Source: Membranipora membranacea
Taxonomy: Eukaryota; Bryozoa; Gymnolaemata; Cheilostomatida; Membraniporidae
Direction of reading: 5' to 3'
Assembly: GCA_914767715.1 (NCBI GenBank)
Contig: OU612069.1
Location: 23,619,387 to 23,683,386 of the forward strand
Length of the DNA: 64,000 nt
The notes below the pieces were generated by a model. It did not search any database and had not been told where the DNA came from. It saw only the letters and a program-made list of their open reading frames with translations. A program made the translations under genes and the position numbers. Shown piece by piece: positions 14,001 through 24,931 of the stretch. Positions within the stretch are counted from its first letter, which is position 1, and every line of letters begins with the position of its first letter.

Positions 14001-15917
14001 GGGCTAAGTTTGGCTCGGGCTAACTTTGGCTCGGGCTAAGTTTGGCCCGAGCTAAGTTTGGCTCGGGCTAAGTTTTGCTCGGGCTAAGTTTGTCTCGGGC
14101 TAAGTTTTGCTCGGGCTAAGTTTGTCTCGGGCTAAGTTGGTGCGGATTCAAAATAAACATAATTGATTTTAATTATATAGTACATAGTATCAGTACAAGA
14201 CAACGTAAGAACATAAAGGCATAAATGTCTCCAAAAAAAATTAGCTCAATTTACACCTTTTTACAGTTTGAAACAAAATCAGGCACACTTCAAGTTATAC
14301 TTTGATACCATTTATTGTATGGTATATTGTATATTAGTCGTAAGTACTTACTGCTGCATGACTTCTTATCTGCATTGAGTTCGTTACGACCGTCCTTTTC
14401 TGGATACCATGACTGTCTACAAACACACACTGCCATATTTTTACGCTCTTTGAAGTCAAACTTCATAGAGCAGGTGGTTGTTGTACTATCACACTCTGAT
14501 TTGTAATCATTTTTTGAGCTTCCCAACCAGGTATTACAGGGCCTCGGCTCTACAGAAGTAAAGAATTGATTTAGATAATTTGTTTTTTATAATTCTGATG
14601 AATGATAACGTAATGCAAAACAGAAACTAAAATATATTTGATAAATTTTTTTAATTATTTGCCAGAGATGTAACAATTCAGCGGTTTCAAACTCACGATT
14701 CAGTACAAATTCAGCTAGGACGCTTTTGATTCAATTCTAATTCAATTCATTAAATTCCAATGCAATGCACAGATTCATTTCAAGATTCAATTGAGTCACC
14801 ATTGTTTCAACCCCATTCGATTCTAAAATTACAAAGTCATGCTCAACTACAATGGTCATAAAGGATGTAGTTACAAGCCTTCCAATTTGATGCCCAATGT
14901 AGTGGTTATCATCAATGGCCAACAAGTCGGAAATGTAAATCGATTCCTGAATCAGAAAATCTACTATCATTAAGCAGTTACACTTAATAGTATTGACTGG
15001 CACAGCTGGATTAAATTTTCTAAGACTTTTTCACAGGTTAGAAAATAAGTAGTACTGGAATATGTGGTCTTTCAAGATTACTTATGATTTATGTCACCCT
15101 CATTAAGGATAGCTTAAACATGTCTCTCATGAGGTCAGAATAAACTTACTGCAATCAGTTCCCTTTAGATAATATCTATCATCTGGACATGAGCAGACTG
15201 CTTTACCGTTCTTCACACTACAGTCATGACTACAGTGAGCTCTCTGACACAGAGTAGAGTCTGGTATCTCATCACCTCCTGCATCTACCCATTTCTCCGT
15301 TGTTGTCTTGTCTGAGTTGTCCCCACTTGTGACATCATCTGGCTTTTCAGTTGTAGTTGTTTTTGGGATTGTTTGGGAAGTTCTGCTGTTTGTCTTTCTT
15401 CTTTGAGCTTCAACTGCGGTGCCTGCAACCTGAAATAATTGAGCAGGACAGTGAGAGTAGATATAATTTTCAAAAAGCAAATTAGGAGGTTGTATTTATT
15501 TATTGAGGTGTATATGAACAATGTAACAAAATGGGTATCCTTGGTATGGAATACATGAATTCAAAATTTCATTGAAAGGCAGGGTGAGTAATTGGTTGAG
15601 TACAGTATTGTATAACCCTAGAGGAGTAAGTGTTAGTTAGAGCAAAAATCTCCCTCTCCAGAAAAAGTTTTCATAGGTTAAGCCTTAGTTTGTCTAGTTC
15701 TGGGGCGGCTTAACGTTAGCTTAGATAGCACTTAGTTCTGGCTAGCTGAGTTGAGAGAGTCCTAGTAAAGACGGTGAGTAATTGAACGATAGCATTAACT
15801 TTATCTATTCCAAGCATATACCAATCTGCGAATTTTTATTATTTCAGAAACTTTACTCCTTTAATTTAGATTTCTACTCACCAGCAGAGCCACACAAATA
15901 ATTACGACCGCCCTCAT
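5059..15917 (-). CDS. Secreted modular protein, copy B (EGF x8-9, Sushi x2, HYR x2), complete
   Basis: Twenty exons in coding order: 15882-15917, 15150-15429, 14352-14549, 13734-13895, 13201-13335, 12488-12613, 11906-12028, 11543-11653, 10679-10804, 10173-10364, 9249-9368, 8832-8923, 8287-8449, 7995-8086, 7611-7761, 7066-7269, 6577-6728, 6014-6210, 5408-5511, 5059-5087. The sum is 2793 nt, 930 aa, with all phases consistent. Order of parts: signal peptide (MRAVVIICVALL, then VAGTAVEA); Thr/Lys-rich linker about 25-60; cysteine-rich EGF-like modules one per exon to about residue 432, including calcium-binding types with DECAGFHGC and LDECKEG; Sushi about 433-496 (CTFSCPAGF); cbEGF about 497-536 (INECEDPNRC); HYR 1 about 537-621 and HYR 2 about 622-702, each split over two exons (CP motif first, then VRYxxxDxAGN-like text such as YSDKAGNKAGC); Sushi about 703-770; unrecognised C-terminal region 771-930 ending CVSCPPGETC. 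There is no membrane segment, so it is probably a secreted matrix, adhesion or recognition protein. It is not an obvious one-to-one orthologue of a named protein. Confidence 0.87.
9083..9132. repeat. Short hairpin in intron of copy B
   Basis: The arms CTAGCCTTGTCA and TGACAAGGCTA surround a short loop. A similar CCTTGTCATGTGGCTA motif recurs near 12.68 kb, and GACAAGGCTAG near 51.92 kb. It is probably the remains of a small inverted-repeat element. Confidence 0.5.
11150..11488. repeat. Dispersed repeat family 1, copy in intron of copy B
   Basis: Partner of the 4344-4682 segment. It lies in the intron between the exons 11543-11653 and 10679-10804 of copy B. It differs from its partner by substitutions and small indels, including a short insertion near CATGCCACCAGAGCAGG. 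Confidence 0.8.
12180..12340 (-). mobile_element. tRNA-derived SINE-like element, family 2, degenerate
   Basis: On the minus strand the A box is TGGCACAGTTGG (12317-12328), followed by a degenerate B box (12264-12276). Both parts resemble the better preserved element at 48.1-48.3 kb, including a shared CAGTGGGAT stretch. It lies in the copy B intron 12029-12487. The equivalent copy A intron (825-1178) lacks it. Confidence 0.5.
13966..14137. repeat. 16-bp minisatellite with an inverted first unit
   Basis: About nine copies of GCTCGGGCTAAGTTTG with drift (GCTCGGG/GTCTCGGG). The first units are inverted (CCAAACTTAGCCTGAG), so the left edge can pair with the direct array. It lies in the copy B intron between the exons 13734-13895 and 14352-14549. 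Confidence 0.9.
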
Positions 15918-17264
15918 CTTCGAATGAAGTCTGAATGCTGATAAATACGTTTTGCAACAAGGAAATAGTCTGTTGTTCCTTTGATTTGTCTAGGAAGGGC
16001 AAGAAAAGCCCTCAAACACTTGCGAAGGTTGATGGATATTAGCTTAAAGAGGTGTAACAAATCTCAAAGTGCAGTGAAAGTGCTAATCTAAGTATACAGT
16101 CATGGTTGTAGGGTGGTTCACCATGGAGCCCTAAGACTGCAGGCTGCAGCTTAGAAGGATTATAGCTATGCTTATCTTGTAAATATTGACAAATTTCAGT
16201 TGAAATCTGGAACAACAAACACGCCTTATCTCTTGTCTTAGCCCTTACCAAACTCTGATAAGTGGTGAGTGCATAACATGAAGAAGTGATGAGATTCATA
16301 TCTTGTTAACACGACGTTTTTGAAACCAATGCACCTAAATGATGTATGGGTCCGAGAATAAAACAGTTAATTTTCTGAGATTCACTCACCTGATTGCTGC
16401 CTTTAAGCATTCATATAGAAAAATATTGTGCTCCTTGCTAATTTTTTGATGGCAATTATCCGGGATTGAGGAAATTTGTCATTGCAGCACAGATGCTTTC
16501 TATATTTAACTTAGTCTACACGGTCTCATTGAAATACTTGTAAATTATGTTTGGCCATTAATAACTATATTTTTTAATGATTAAATCTACTACCCGGTAC
16601 AGAAATATTGAAAACTTACTTGAATGCATGAATAAAGTATCAAAAAAGGTTTTAAACTTTGGCGGTAGATTATCAAAAAGAATAGATGGGCAGACAGGTA
16701 AAATTAGCATCGAGAAGTCTACGATAGTTGGTAAAGTTAATGTTACTTTAGCAGATCACATCATTTGCCTACCTCTTACATCATCTTATCTAATCTAATC
16801 TCTTTGATGTATAAATCTCTCTCACAAAGAAAGACACGATTAAACCATGTGGGAGAGGCTGTGGCGCAATCATCTTCTTCGCCGGTTTGAATGGCTGCAA
16901 TGATGGGATTTTCTGTATTAAGCATTACCTGATTGTGCATTCAAATCGGGATAAATCACACAATAAATTTTGGATTCAACTCCCAATGATAAAAGAGAGG
17001 ATAACTGGCAAACTACTGTGGCCAGCTTTTATAATAACTGCAGCCAGGGAGTTTGGGACCTGCTGCAGTTAGCTGGTTGTCAACAACAAGGTAAATTGTG
17101 ATTCATAAATGATCAACCAATGATCAATAGAGACTGCTATATGACAACTAACACAGTGAGATTTGGTAACAACCGATCCAATTTTCCACAACATCATGAA
17201 ATTAATTGGTTGTTGTCATTGCGTTTCCATGTATAATCTCAGCTTAAACTGAGTTGTCACCTCT

Positions 17265-17400
17265 AGGCTCGCCCTAGAAAACTGCATCTGTACTCATATC
17301 ATGGGCTGAGATCACGCTGTAACTTAAAAACGACTGACCTTCTGCTGGGAGTCGGGCCCAAGTCTTCAGATGTGCAGCCTTTGATGTTAACCTGTGGGTT
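17265..17400 (-). mobile_element. SINE-like element, family 1, reverse copy
   Basis: The minus strand aligns with the 1460-1555 element. Shared stretches are CATCAAAGGCTG near the 5' end and GAGTACAGATGCAG at the tail, with ACTTGGGCCCGACTCC at the position of the B box. The copy is diverged. Confidence 0.45.
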
Positions 17401-18302
17401 CTCTGTAGTTGGGACTACTCAGCGCGAGCTGAATCTTCGAACTCCGTGCTATGCGGGACGCATTCTCATGGTTCGCACAGCCCAAAATGTGCTCAGTTCA
17501 ACCTCAAGGAATTATCCAGTGATTACCTCTGATTCGACGAATGAGCATACCTTGTTACTCCAACAACACAAGCTATATATACAAGGAAAAGCTTCAGATT
17601 ATCTCTGTATTATCCTCCAGCAAAGAATATTTTGCCTCCTCTGGTGTTATAAAAGCTACCAGAGCTTTTATCAATCTATCAATTAAGTGGGGGTTACTGA
17701 ATATTATGCAGTATTAGTTTATCATCCTTTGGAAATAATCTAGTAACAATCTAAATTGAACATTATTTTTAACCTTCTGTTTTTATTTAGGCTCATTCAT
17801 GACACCATGGGCAGACTTAATTTTGTATCATTTCAAAACCCCAAATAATTTGCAAGCCTTCCCGCTTCCTTCACATAATATGTTATGGCTCACGGTTTTC
17901 TTGGAAATGTATTAGCACTCATTTTTCCTCTCCCGTTTTGAAATCCTTACAACTTGCAACTCTCTCAAATATCTCTATGTATAACTGGTCGGTATAAACC
18001 GTTTTCCTGTACGCTACAATAGTTAAGAAGTTTTTGGTGAGGAAACTACAGTTGAATATACGAGTAGTTTTGCTCCAGGGTAGTGGAAGAATGTTTTGAA
18101 CGCAAATAACCAACTCGTTTCTCTTCAAAATGTTTATGATTTTCAGGACCTTTGCTGAAGACAGTGTAAATCATTGAAAAGGTTTTCCTTCAGGATTGAA
18201 TAAAAAGTGGAGAGATGGGCTATTCACCTTCCAAGGAACTTCTCCCTATTTCTGAGCACAGCTTTTCTTAGCATGTCTTGACAAGCTTTGTTATGACGGG
18301 AG

Positions 18303-18321
18303 CCCCCCCCCCCCCCCCCCC
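18303..18321. repeat. Poly-C tract
   Basis: An almost pure C run. Similar runs occur near 29191-29205 and 42861-42877. It is a simple repeat with no evident role and is prone to sequencing error. Confidence 0.9.
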
Positions 18322-19044
18322 ACCGAATAAAGTTGGTAAAGACAGGCTAAGATTTTCTATTTTCCAGATGATGTCGTGCGGGTTTTATTATCATTTCAAC
18401 AACACAGTATGTTGTAATATGCTTTTGGTAATGGCTAAAAAGCCTTGGCAGTTACAGATATGCAGAATAAACTCTCTGATATGACACAAAGCAATACTTG
18501 GATGTATCCAGACTGGCTAACCTCAGTATAGTTTCTCCGAAGGTACTCAGAGCTTCCACAGATTGGAAGTCACTAATCTGGCAGTCATTTTGTTGTTCAT
18601 CTATCATATATCTAGTTCAAGCTGCCAAACAACATAACACTTACTTTAGAGGGATAGGATTTTATTTCTGAAAAATTATTTACACTTTTTACAAGTATGG
18701 TTTGAGAATAAAACTAGGGTAAGAGAATATGTTCTTCTTAACATTTTGGTAAGGTTCTTTTATCACTTTTAGAGAAGAAAAAACAGAGCGCTAACTGGCT
18801 TGTGATTTAGTATATCTGTACCCTTGTCATGTAGAACTATAGAACTATTTAGGATAGAAAGTGTTCTATGAATTAGGACAGGGAACGTTTAAGTTCATGT
18901 ATAATTGGCAAAGGGAGACTGTGGCCTGACCCACTAAGTCAGATTCAAACCTATTAGTAAATTCATAAGCTATGAGTTAAGAATACCCTCAGCTTTAGCG
19001 TCGTAGCTTTAAATAACCTGACAGTTAAACTTGTGTGAGCGTTC

Positions 19045-19050
19045 TTTATT
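19045..19050 (-). terminator. Probable polyadenylation signal of CLNS1A
   Basis: AATAAA on the minus strand, 63 bases after the CLNS1A stop codon, a normal distance for a short 3' untranslated region. Confidence 0.55.
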
Positions 19051-19112
19051 AGTTGTCTGATTCCAGAGCTGATTGAGATGGGCCTGAGATCTCTAAGGCC
19101 AATTAAAGGTCA

Positions 19113-21886
19113 TCACGCATCCTCAAACTGACCATCCTCTGCATCGTCCATATTTTCTGAAAGATAAATAGCAGAATGTTGATCATCTACAGATTATAAT
19201 ATAAATACTGACCAGCATCATGTCTGAGGTTCGCTCTGGCTAATACTCCTAAGATAACCCTATATCAATATTAGTACAATTATTTCAAACTTTTGGAATT
19301 CAATTTAATAAGCTGATTATTGAGAAAAAAGGGATAAAAATGGCATCAATTTAACTTAACAATTAATATGTTCTGATCTTGAGCATAGAAGATATCAATA
19401 AACGTAGCATCTATCAGGGTATCTTTTGCTGATATGGTTATAACAGTTCACCTGCCTAATTTTTATTTACAGTCAACTAATATTTCAGATTAAATCACAC
19501 AGCCATAATATCAGATTCAACTTTTTCACACAAGGATAATCATACTGCCCCTTTGTTACCTGAACCTCTTACTCAGAACGAGAAGCATAGCTCTTATATA
19601 TGTGGCGTGAGTTTACACCTAAGACTAACCTTGTTGGTCGGTATCGCCATTTTGTCCACCGTTTTGTTGAGCCGGCCCGTCACCGTTAGCTAACATCTGC
19701 TCCATCCGATGTAGATTATTTATACCCTGTGCTGATAACTCAGGTCCATCTCCGATCATACAGTCATGATCTCCGTAATAATCTGTATAATAAATATATA
19801 GTATATATCTATGTAATACATGTATATTTGTAACATATCGTGGGAATTGACACATGAACCGCATATCCCTTTGCAATCTACACTAAAACATCTATGAGGC
19901 CTTCAATTTTAAACATCAGAGACTTTCAAATCTCCATAGAAATTGCTATAATACTCTGTTGCAATACAACAAACTGGTCAGTAAAGGAGCAAGTCCATGA
20001 TATTTAGTGATTCTTTATCCCTGCATTTCCTGTAATATTTACATATAAGGAATACTCCTGGATATAGTTGAGGGGTATTGGGGACACAAAGTATTCAGCT
20101 TTTACCACATACCATCATCAGAGTCGTCTTGTTCTGGATCAGGATGCAATTCTTGACAAGCACACATAGCTCTGTACATAACATCCACTGAAAGTATAAA
20201 CAGAGATTGATAACTAAAATATCATCAATTACACATAGAACGAACCATAGTGATGTTGATAAAATCAGGTTCATAAAACTGAAAGTTTATAACGCCTACA
20301 ATATGGAAATCCAAACCCAACTAATTGGGTGAGCACAATAGGAACAAATCAAAACAAATAATGTTATTGGTTGGATTTAAATTCAAGTGCCAGCATCACT
20401 TGATTTGAACATGCTTGTTATAGGCCTATTGTACTGATAATTCTGAATACTCGTAAACATGAGACTATATGACATGTTAATATATGAGATGACATACAGT
20501 GCTCTTTTTGTGAGGGTATAAATCTGACTTCTGTAGATTGATTAGCTTCCTCGTCAGATTCTTCTCCATCTTCTATCATCCTATCCTCTGTTAATGAGAA
20601 ACATGAAAGATAATCACAAAACATGGGGGAGATCACCGAAAGAGGATAATAATCCTTGAACGGGGGATAATCACAAAACATTGGGCGTGAACAGAAACCA
20701 TAGGGGAGATCAAAAGATTTGGGAGAGAGTCAAATATACCCTCATATGGGGGATAATAATGAAACATGCGGGAGGATGAGGAGCTAGTAAAATTATAATC
20801 TAGAGATATATGGCAGCCCGCGGTCGATCTATACAATGAAGTTCGCTTGTTGGGAATAGTGAAAAACATCTCTCTGGTCAAATCATAGAGTGGTTTTAGA
20901 GTCTATACATGTTGGTTATTCATGAGTTTTAGCAACCAGGTCTTTTAAAATTAAATATGACACTGAGTGACTAGCCATCATTTAGTGTATGTAAGGGAAA
21001 GTAATGCAAGTTGCAGACCGGGAGTCAGATAGGAGCAGATATTTATTCACTTACCCAGCGCTATGTCCAGCATCATGTAGAGACATTCATGAGGAAAAGC
21101 TGCTGTATCTCGGGACACAGCATGTATGGATATGTTAGGATACGCCAGTTTGAATCCTGATCCCTCAGCACCAATCCATGTCACACAACTGAAAATAGCC
21201 AACAATTAACAATATAATAATTAATTGTATTAATATTATCAACAATTGCGCTATGTGGATAACCTGGTCATGATATTGAAACTATGTATAGTCACTGAGC
21301 ATGGCTAACTACCACTAATCAAAATAAGAACTCTTTAGTCTATCTATAACACATATACATCACTATTATTTATATCCAATGCGTTGGTTTATAGAAATCG
21401 CTTAAATTATTATAGAAATTTGACTGATATTATCATTATTGTTAGAGTGAACACCCCTAAACATTCCTCTGAGATGTCTTTACACTTGGGATCATTCTAT
21501 CTGTATTATTATACAGAGCATCACAGAGCAGTCGTGAGTCGAGCATTGTTGTTGCTCAATCAATCAACAATTCAACTTTTGTTGCGGCAAATCAAATTCA
21601 AACAAACAATGTATGTATAAATGGGCAGTCAGGGTTGGGGGGGTCAACCCACCTACTTCAGACAGCTTCATCCAAGCTAGGCTATCTAATCATCAATCAA
21701 AATTAGTCAACAAAATGATCATCATGTTGAATCTCAACTTGACCACTCCACTGACTATTATTATGCTCACTTCTCAGTGATGAAAATTGAACCATTTCCG
21801 TAGCTCTTGTCATCTATGTATGCCTCTGTCATAGGCTCCTGATGGACCACACCTTCCTCTGGAGCCTGATATGGGGTCAAAATCAT
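19113..21886 (-). CDS. CLNS1A: Methylosome subunit pICln (chloride nucleotide-sensitive channel 1A)
   Basis: Six exons in coding order: 21771-21886, 21055-21188, 20498-20587, 20113-20187, 19630-19782, 19113-19156. The total is 612 nt, 203 aa, phases consistent; human pICln is about 237 aa. Recognisable blocks in order are EGVVHQEPMTEAYIDD, the PH-like core TWIGAEGSGFKLAYPNIS then HAVSRDTAAFPHECLYMM, an acidic stretch EDGEESDEEAN, TEVRFIPSQKEHLDVMYRAM, CQELHPDPEQDDSDD, and the C-terminus DDAEDGQFEDA. In known systems pICln is a cytosolic assembly chaperone. With PRMT5 and WDR77 it holds Sm proteins for symmetric dimethylation and hands them to SMN for snRNP assembly. I chose the ATG at 21884-21886 because it gives MILTPYQAPEEG in frame in the same exon. 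The Sm-binding PH fold and both acidic segments are retained. Confidence 0.93.
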
Positions 21887-23108
21887 TATTATAGCTCTAA
21901 AAACTTCTTTAAAGAATGTGGTTTCTCAGCTTGTCGATTTTCATTCACACACTCTCTCCCCAGTAGTATCACAATATCCTGTTGTGCACAGCTTCTACTC
22001 GAAATTTTAATGTCGAAATACTCGAATGGGGATTCTAGTTGTCATCAGCTGTTTCCTTTTTTTGTGATTATTGAATTTTGCTGAGCAGCAAGAAGGGGGA
22101 AGTTACCATTGCTTTCAGGGTTATCCATTGGTAGTATCTGATTGCAGAAAAGAAAAACCAGACCAGCTCATGCCAGTGAGGGTTCTGTAGAATGCAGTGT
22201 GATTTGTAATTAGTTATAAATTCTTGCAAACAACAGCTAAGGTAAGTTGTCTGCAGCTTCTAAAATAATAATTCTAACTCAACTGACAGTCACAGTACAT
22301 CATACTTAGTATTTATAATTAATTTTCATTTATTTATTTATCATATGAGTGGACTGGAAGTTAAACTTACTTCAACCATAGACTTCCTTCTACTTTCAAA
22401 ATCATGGGTTTTCTGTGTTTAGATAAATTAAAAGAAACTTCATATGAACAGCACCAGCATGCTGCTTCATGGGTGTTGATTGAGAGACATGAAGGTGAAT
22501 ATTCTGGGTGAACTTGTTAGCCACATAGCAGGGTAGAAGGGGCGTGGCTTGTTTGATTATGAGAGTAAAGACAACTCCCTATTTTCTATATATATATATT
22601 GACACAAATTAATGTTTGTAATTTCAGATGTTTCGATGTTGATGTAGGCACTACAAATGCACCAACTTCCGTTTTAGAAAAGTGTCATCAAATTCTTATA
22701 CTCTCGACAGGGCCTAAAAACTGCGCAGATTTTCGAAAACACAAGTTTGTTAAACCCAGATATCTCAGTTTCTATTCCTCCTACAGCCTTGAAATTTTTT
22801 CAGGATATAGATCTGAAGCATGCGCACCCAGCGCAATTGTTAGAAAACCATGGAAAACCCTAGAAAACTAAAGTAGGCAAGACTGAAATTTAGTGTCAAA
22901 CTGCTGCCTGAATTTTCACAGAAAAACTCCATTTTCACTTCCAACATACAATTATCTGATAAGATTGAAGGTTTCTGATTCTGATGGTGTGTACTTTATT
23001 TGGTTTAGCTCTGAAGAAGTGCTTGTACTCTCTGTTTTAAAATCTCATGTTTCAGTTGCTAGTTAGAATACTCAAGATGAAACAACATGGCCACTCTATT
23101 GATATGGC

Positions 23109-23150
23109 CTCTGTGATTGGTCTAACTTTCAAAATTAGACCAATCACAGT
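23109..23150. repeat. Short perfect hairpin
   Basis: The arms CTGTGATTGGTCTAA and TTAGACCAATCACAG flank a loop of about 10 bases. The stem contains CCAAT/ATTGG on both strands, but there is no adjacent gene start, so a regulatory role is not supported. Confidence 0.7.
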
Positions 23151-24456
23151 AGGTCATACTAAACTCTGCTAAATATCTCAACAGAACATGGCCTAAGTGA
23201 AGCGATGATTTTTGTTGTTTTGTTGCTGATGGTTTTTTTAATGTAAATGACACATGTATCCTCATACCATTCATCACTGAGTATGGTAAGGCCATAACTG
23301 TCTGTGTTGGTACAAAATGAGAGCATGATGGACAAAGTTTGCACACTATTTCATCATTTATATGTACTCAAGTGATGTCCTCTCTTATTTCATATAAGAT
23401 TGAACATCAACTTGCATAGTAGTTGGCCCACCTCAGATTGGTTTTGCACAGTTACTACTACAGATGGTGGTGTCAACTGTGTGTGATTGAAGTACCAATT
23501 AAGCTGTACATAAACCTATTTCACTAGTGATATCAGGGAGTGATCACCAAAATTTTACTGGGATATCTTAGCTAGATTCAGTGCAGACCAATTTGATGAA
23601 CAACTATTTTCACTTGCATTGCAAGCACCTGTTGTTAGTATTTGGATATGCTTGCTTAGGCTGGTTGACACTTCTTCTCTAGCAGATCGTAATCCATAAC
23701 ATAGTTGAGCTTTTGCATGTAATGAACATGTTTTAAGTTGGTAAAGCATGGGTGTCAACAATTTTGCTCATGACGCTGTAATCAGGGTATGAAGGGAGTT
23801 CTTTTTCTTGTGATAAACAAGTTGAGTCAGTTGTAGGCCAAGGCGCAAGGGTCGCTGTTGTAATTCTATTGGTATGGTTTCGTCTCATAATCAATGTGAG
23901 AGAAATGTATAAATATCTAGTTTTGCAATGTTTATTATATATATAATTGGCGGACATGTAAATCCCGGCATGTTAAAAAAGCTAATGCCAACTTAGGGAT
24001 TGAGTTCGAAACAGTGTTGAAAATCTAGAACTTCAGAGAGTGCCTACAGTCCTAAACATAGTCCTAAGGCTTAAAAAGAGGTGTCAAAAAATGTAGTGCA
24101 ATGCTCAAGAGATTTAGTAAGCTGAGAGTATCTGTTAGTTGGCTGTTATCATTATCAACGAGTAGTGAGGAGCATTGTATTAGTGAGGTTCAAGGTAGCT
24201 GTTAGTCGTTCTTTCTTGACCCCGACCAGTGTCTAGATCTTTCTGAGAAACATCTATATCAAATCAAACTATAAACATGAGCATATATATATATTACTGT
24301 ATAGCTTTAAAAAAACAGAGTTTGCTTCACCGCTTAACAAAATATCGCATTTTAATACATAAATTTTGGCATAATGTTTGATGGAATGGGTTACACATGT
24401 TTGAATATATGCGGCCAGGGAAGATGGAACATGGATACTTCAGGTATCAACTAGAC

Positions 24457-24585
24457 TCTAGAATTTACAATATTTGATCCCAGGCAGTAGCAAAAATGAG
24501 TGTGTGTAATGTTGTGCAGTCATAGCGCAACGTTACACACACTATTTTTTGCTTCTGCCTGGGATCAAATATTGTAAATTCTAGA
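24457..24585. mobile_element. 129-bp foldback (MITE-like) element
   Basis: The left arm (TCTAGAATTTACAATATTTG onward) and the right arm ending CAAATATTGTAAATTCTAGA are near-perfect reverse complements over about 45-55 bases, including GATCCCAGGCAG. The loop carries a second short inverted part (GTGTGTAATGTTG with CAACGTTACACAC). Confidence 0.75.
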
Positions 24586-24875
24586 TGATATTTTTGGCTG
24601 CTAAAATGAAATTTGATTTTGGATTTGCTTGCCTCATATTGCTCCCAGAGCAAATTTGAAAACATATTTGGAAAATTCACACCCATGTGGTTCCAACCAT
24701 GTATTTATTTTCATGATTGGAACATTTTGAAAAAATCCTTTGTAGTGCCTAGTTGATGTGTCGATGTAGGTATTGTTGCAAAGCTTAGAATAACTGACAA
24801 TTCCTCATAGAGACCTAAATCAAAGGGCAGTCGGTGTTTGCTAAAGTCACCAGGATCTAAAATATATACATCAGT

Positions 24876-24931
24876 TTGTTCCTTCTGTGGTGGAGGGATA
24901 TCCCTCTGCGACCACAGAGGGAACAAACTTG
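24876..24931. repeat. Short imperfect hairpin
   Basis: TTTGTTCC..TCTGTGGT and ACCACAGAGGGAACAAA pair around an inner GAGGGATATCCCTC palindrome. Possibly a tiny foldback element. Confidence 0.65.

Larger units (their letters stand above)
15918..19044. other. Intergenic region between copy B and CLNS1A
   Basis: No coding region is supported in these 3.1 kb. It contains a SINE-like element on the minus strand (about 17270-17400), a poly-C run (18303-18321) and the probable promoter and 5' untranslated region of copy B just right of 15917. The few short open frames show no domain, signal peptide or splice structure. Confidence 0.6.

Noticed and set aside
16577-16798. 73-codon frame with a Lys-rich middle
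   Set aside because: AT-rich, low complexity, isolated; no family resemblance.
17372-17686. 104-codon plus-strand open frame
   Set aside because: Overlaps the reverse SINE-like copy, has no recognisable domain and no splice context.
22085-22131. Upstream CLNS1A exon encoding MDNPESN
   Set aside because: The donor phase does not match the downstream exon, which has its own in-frame ATG.
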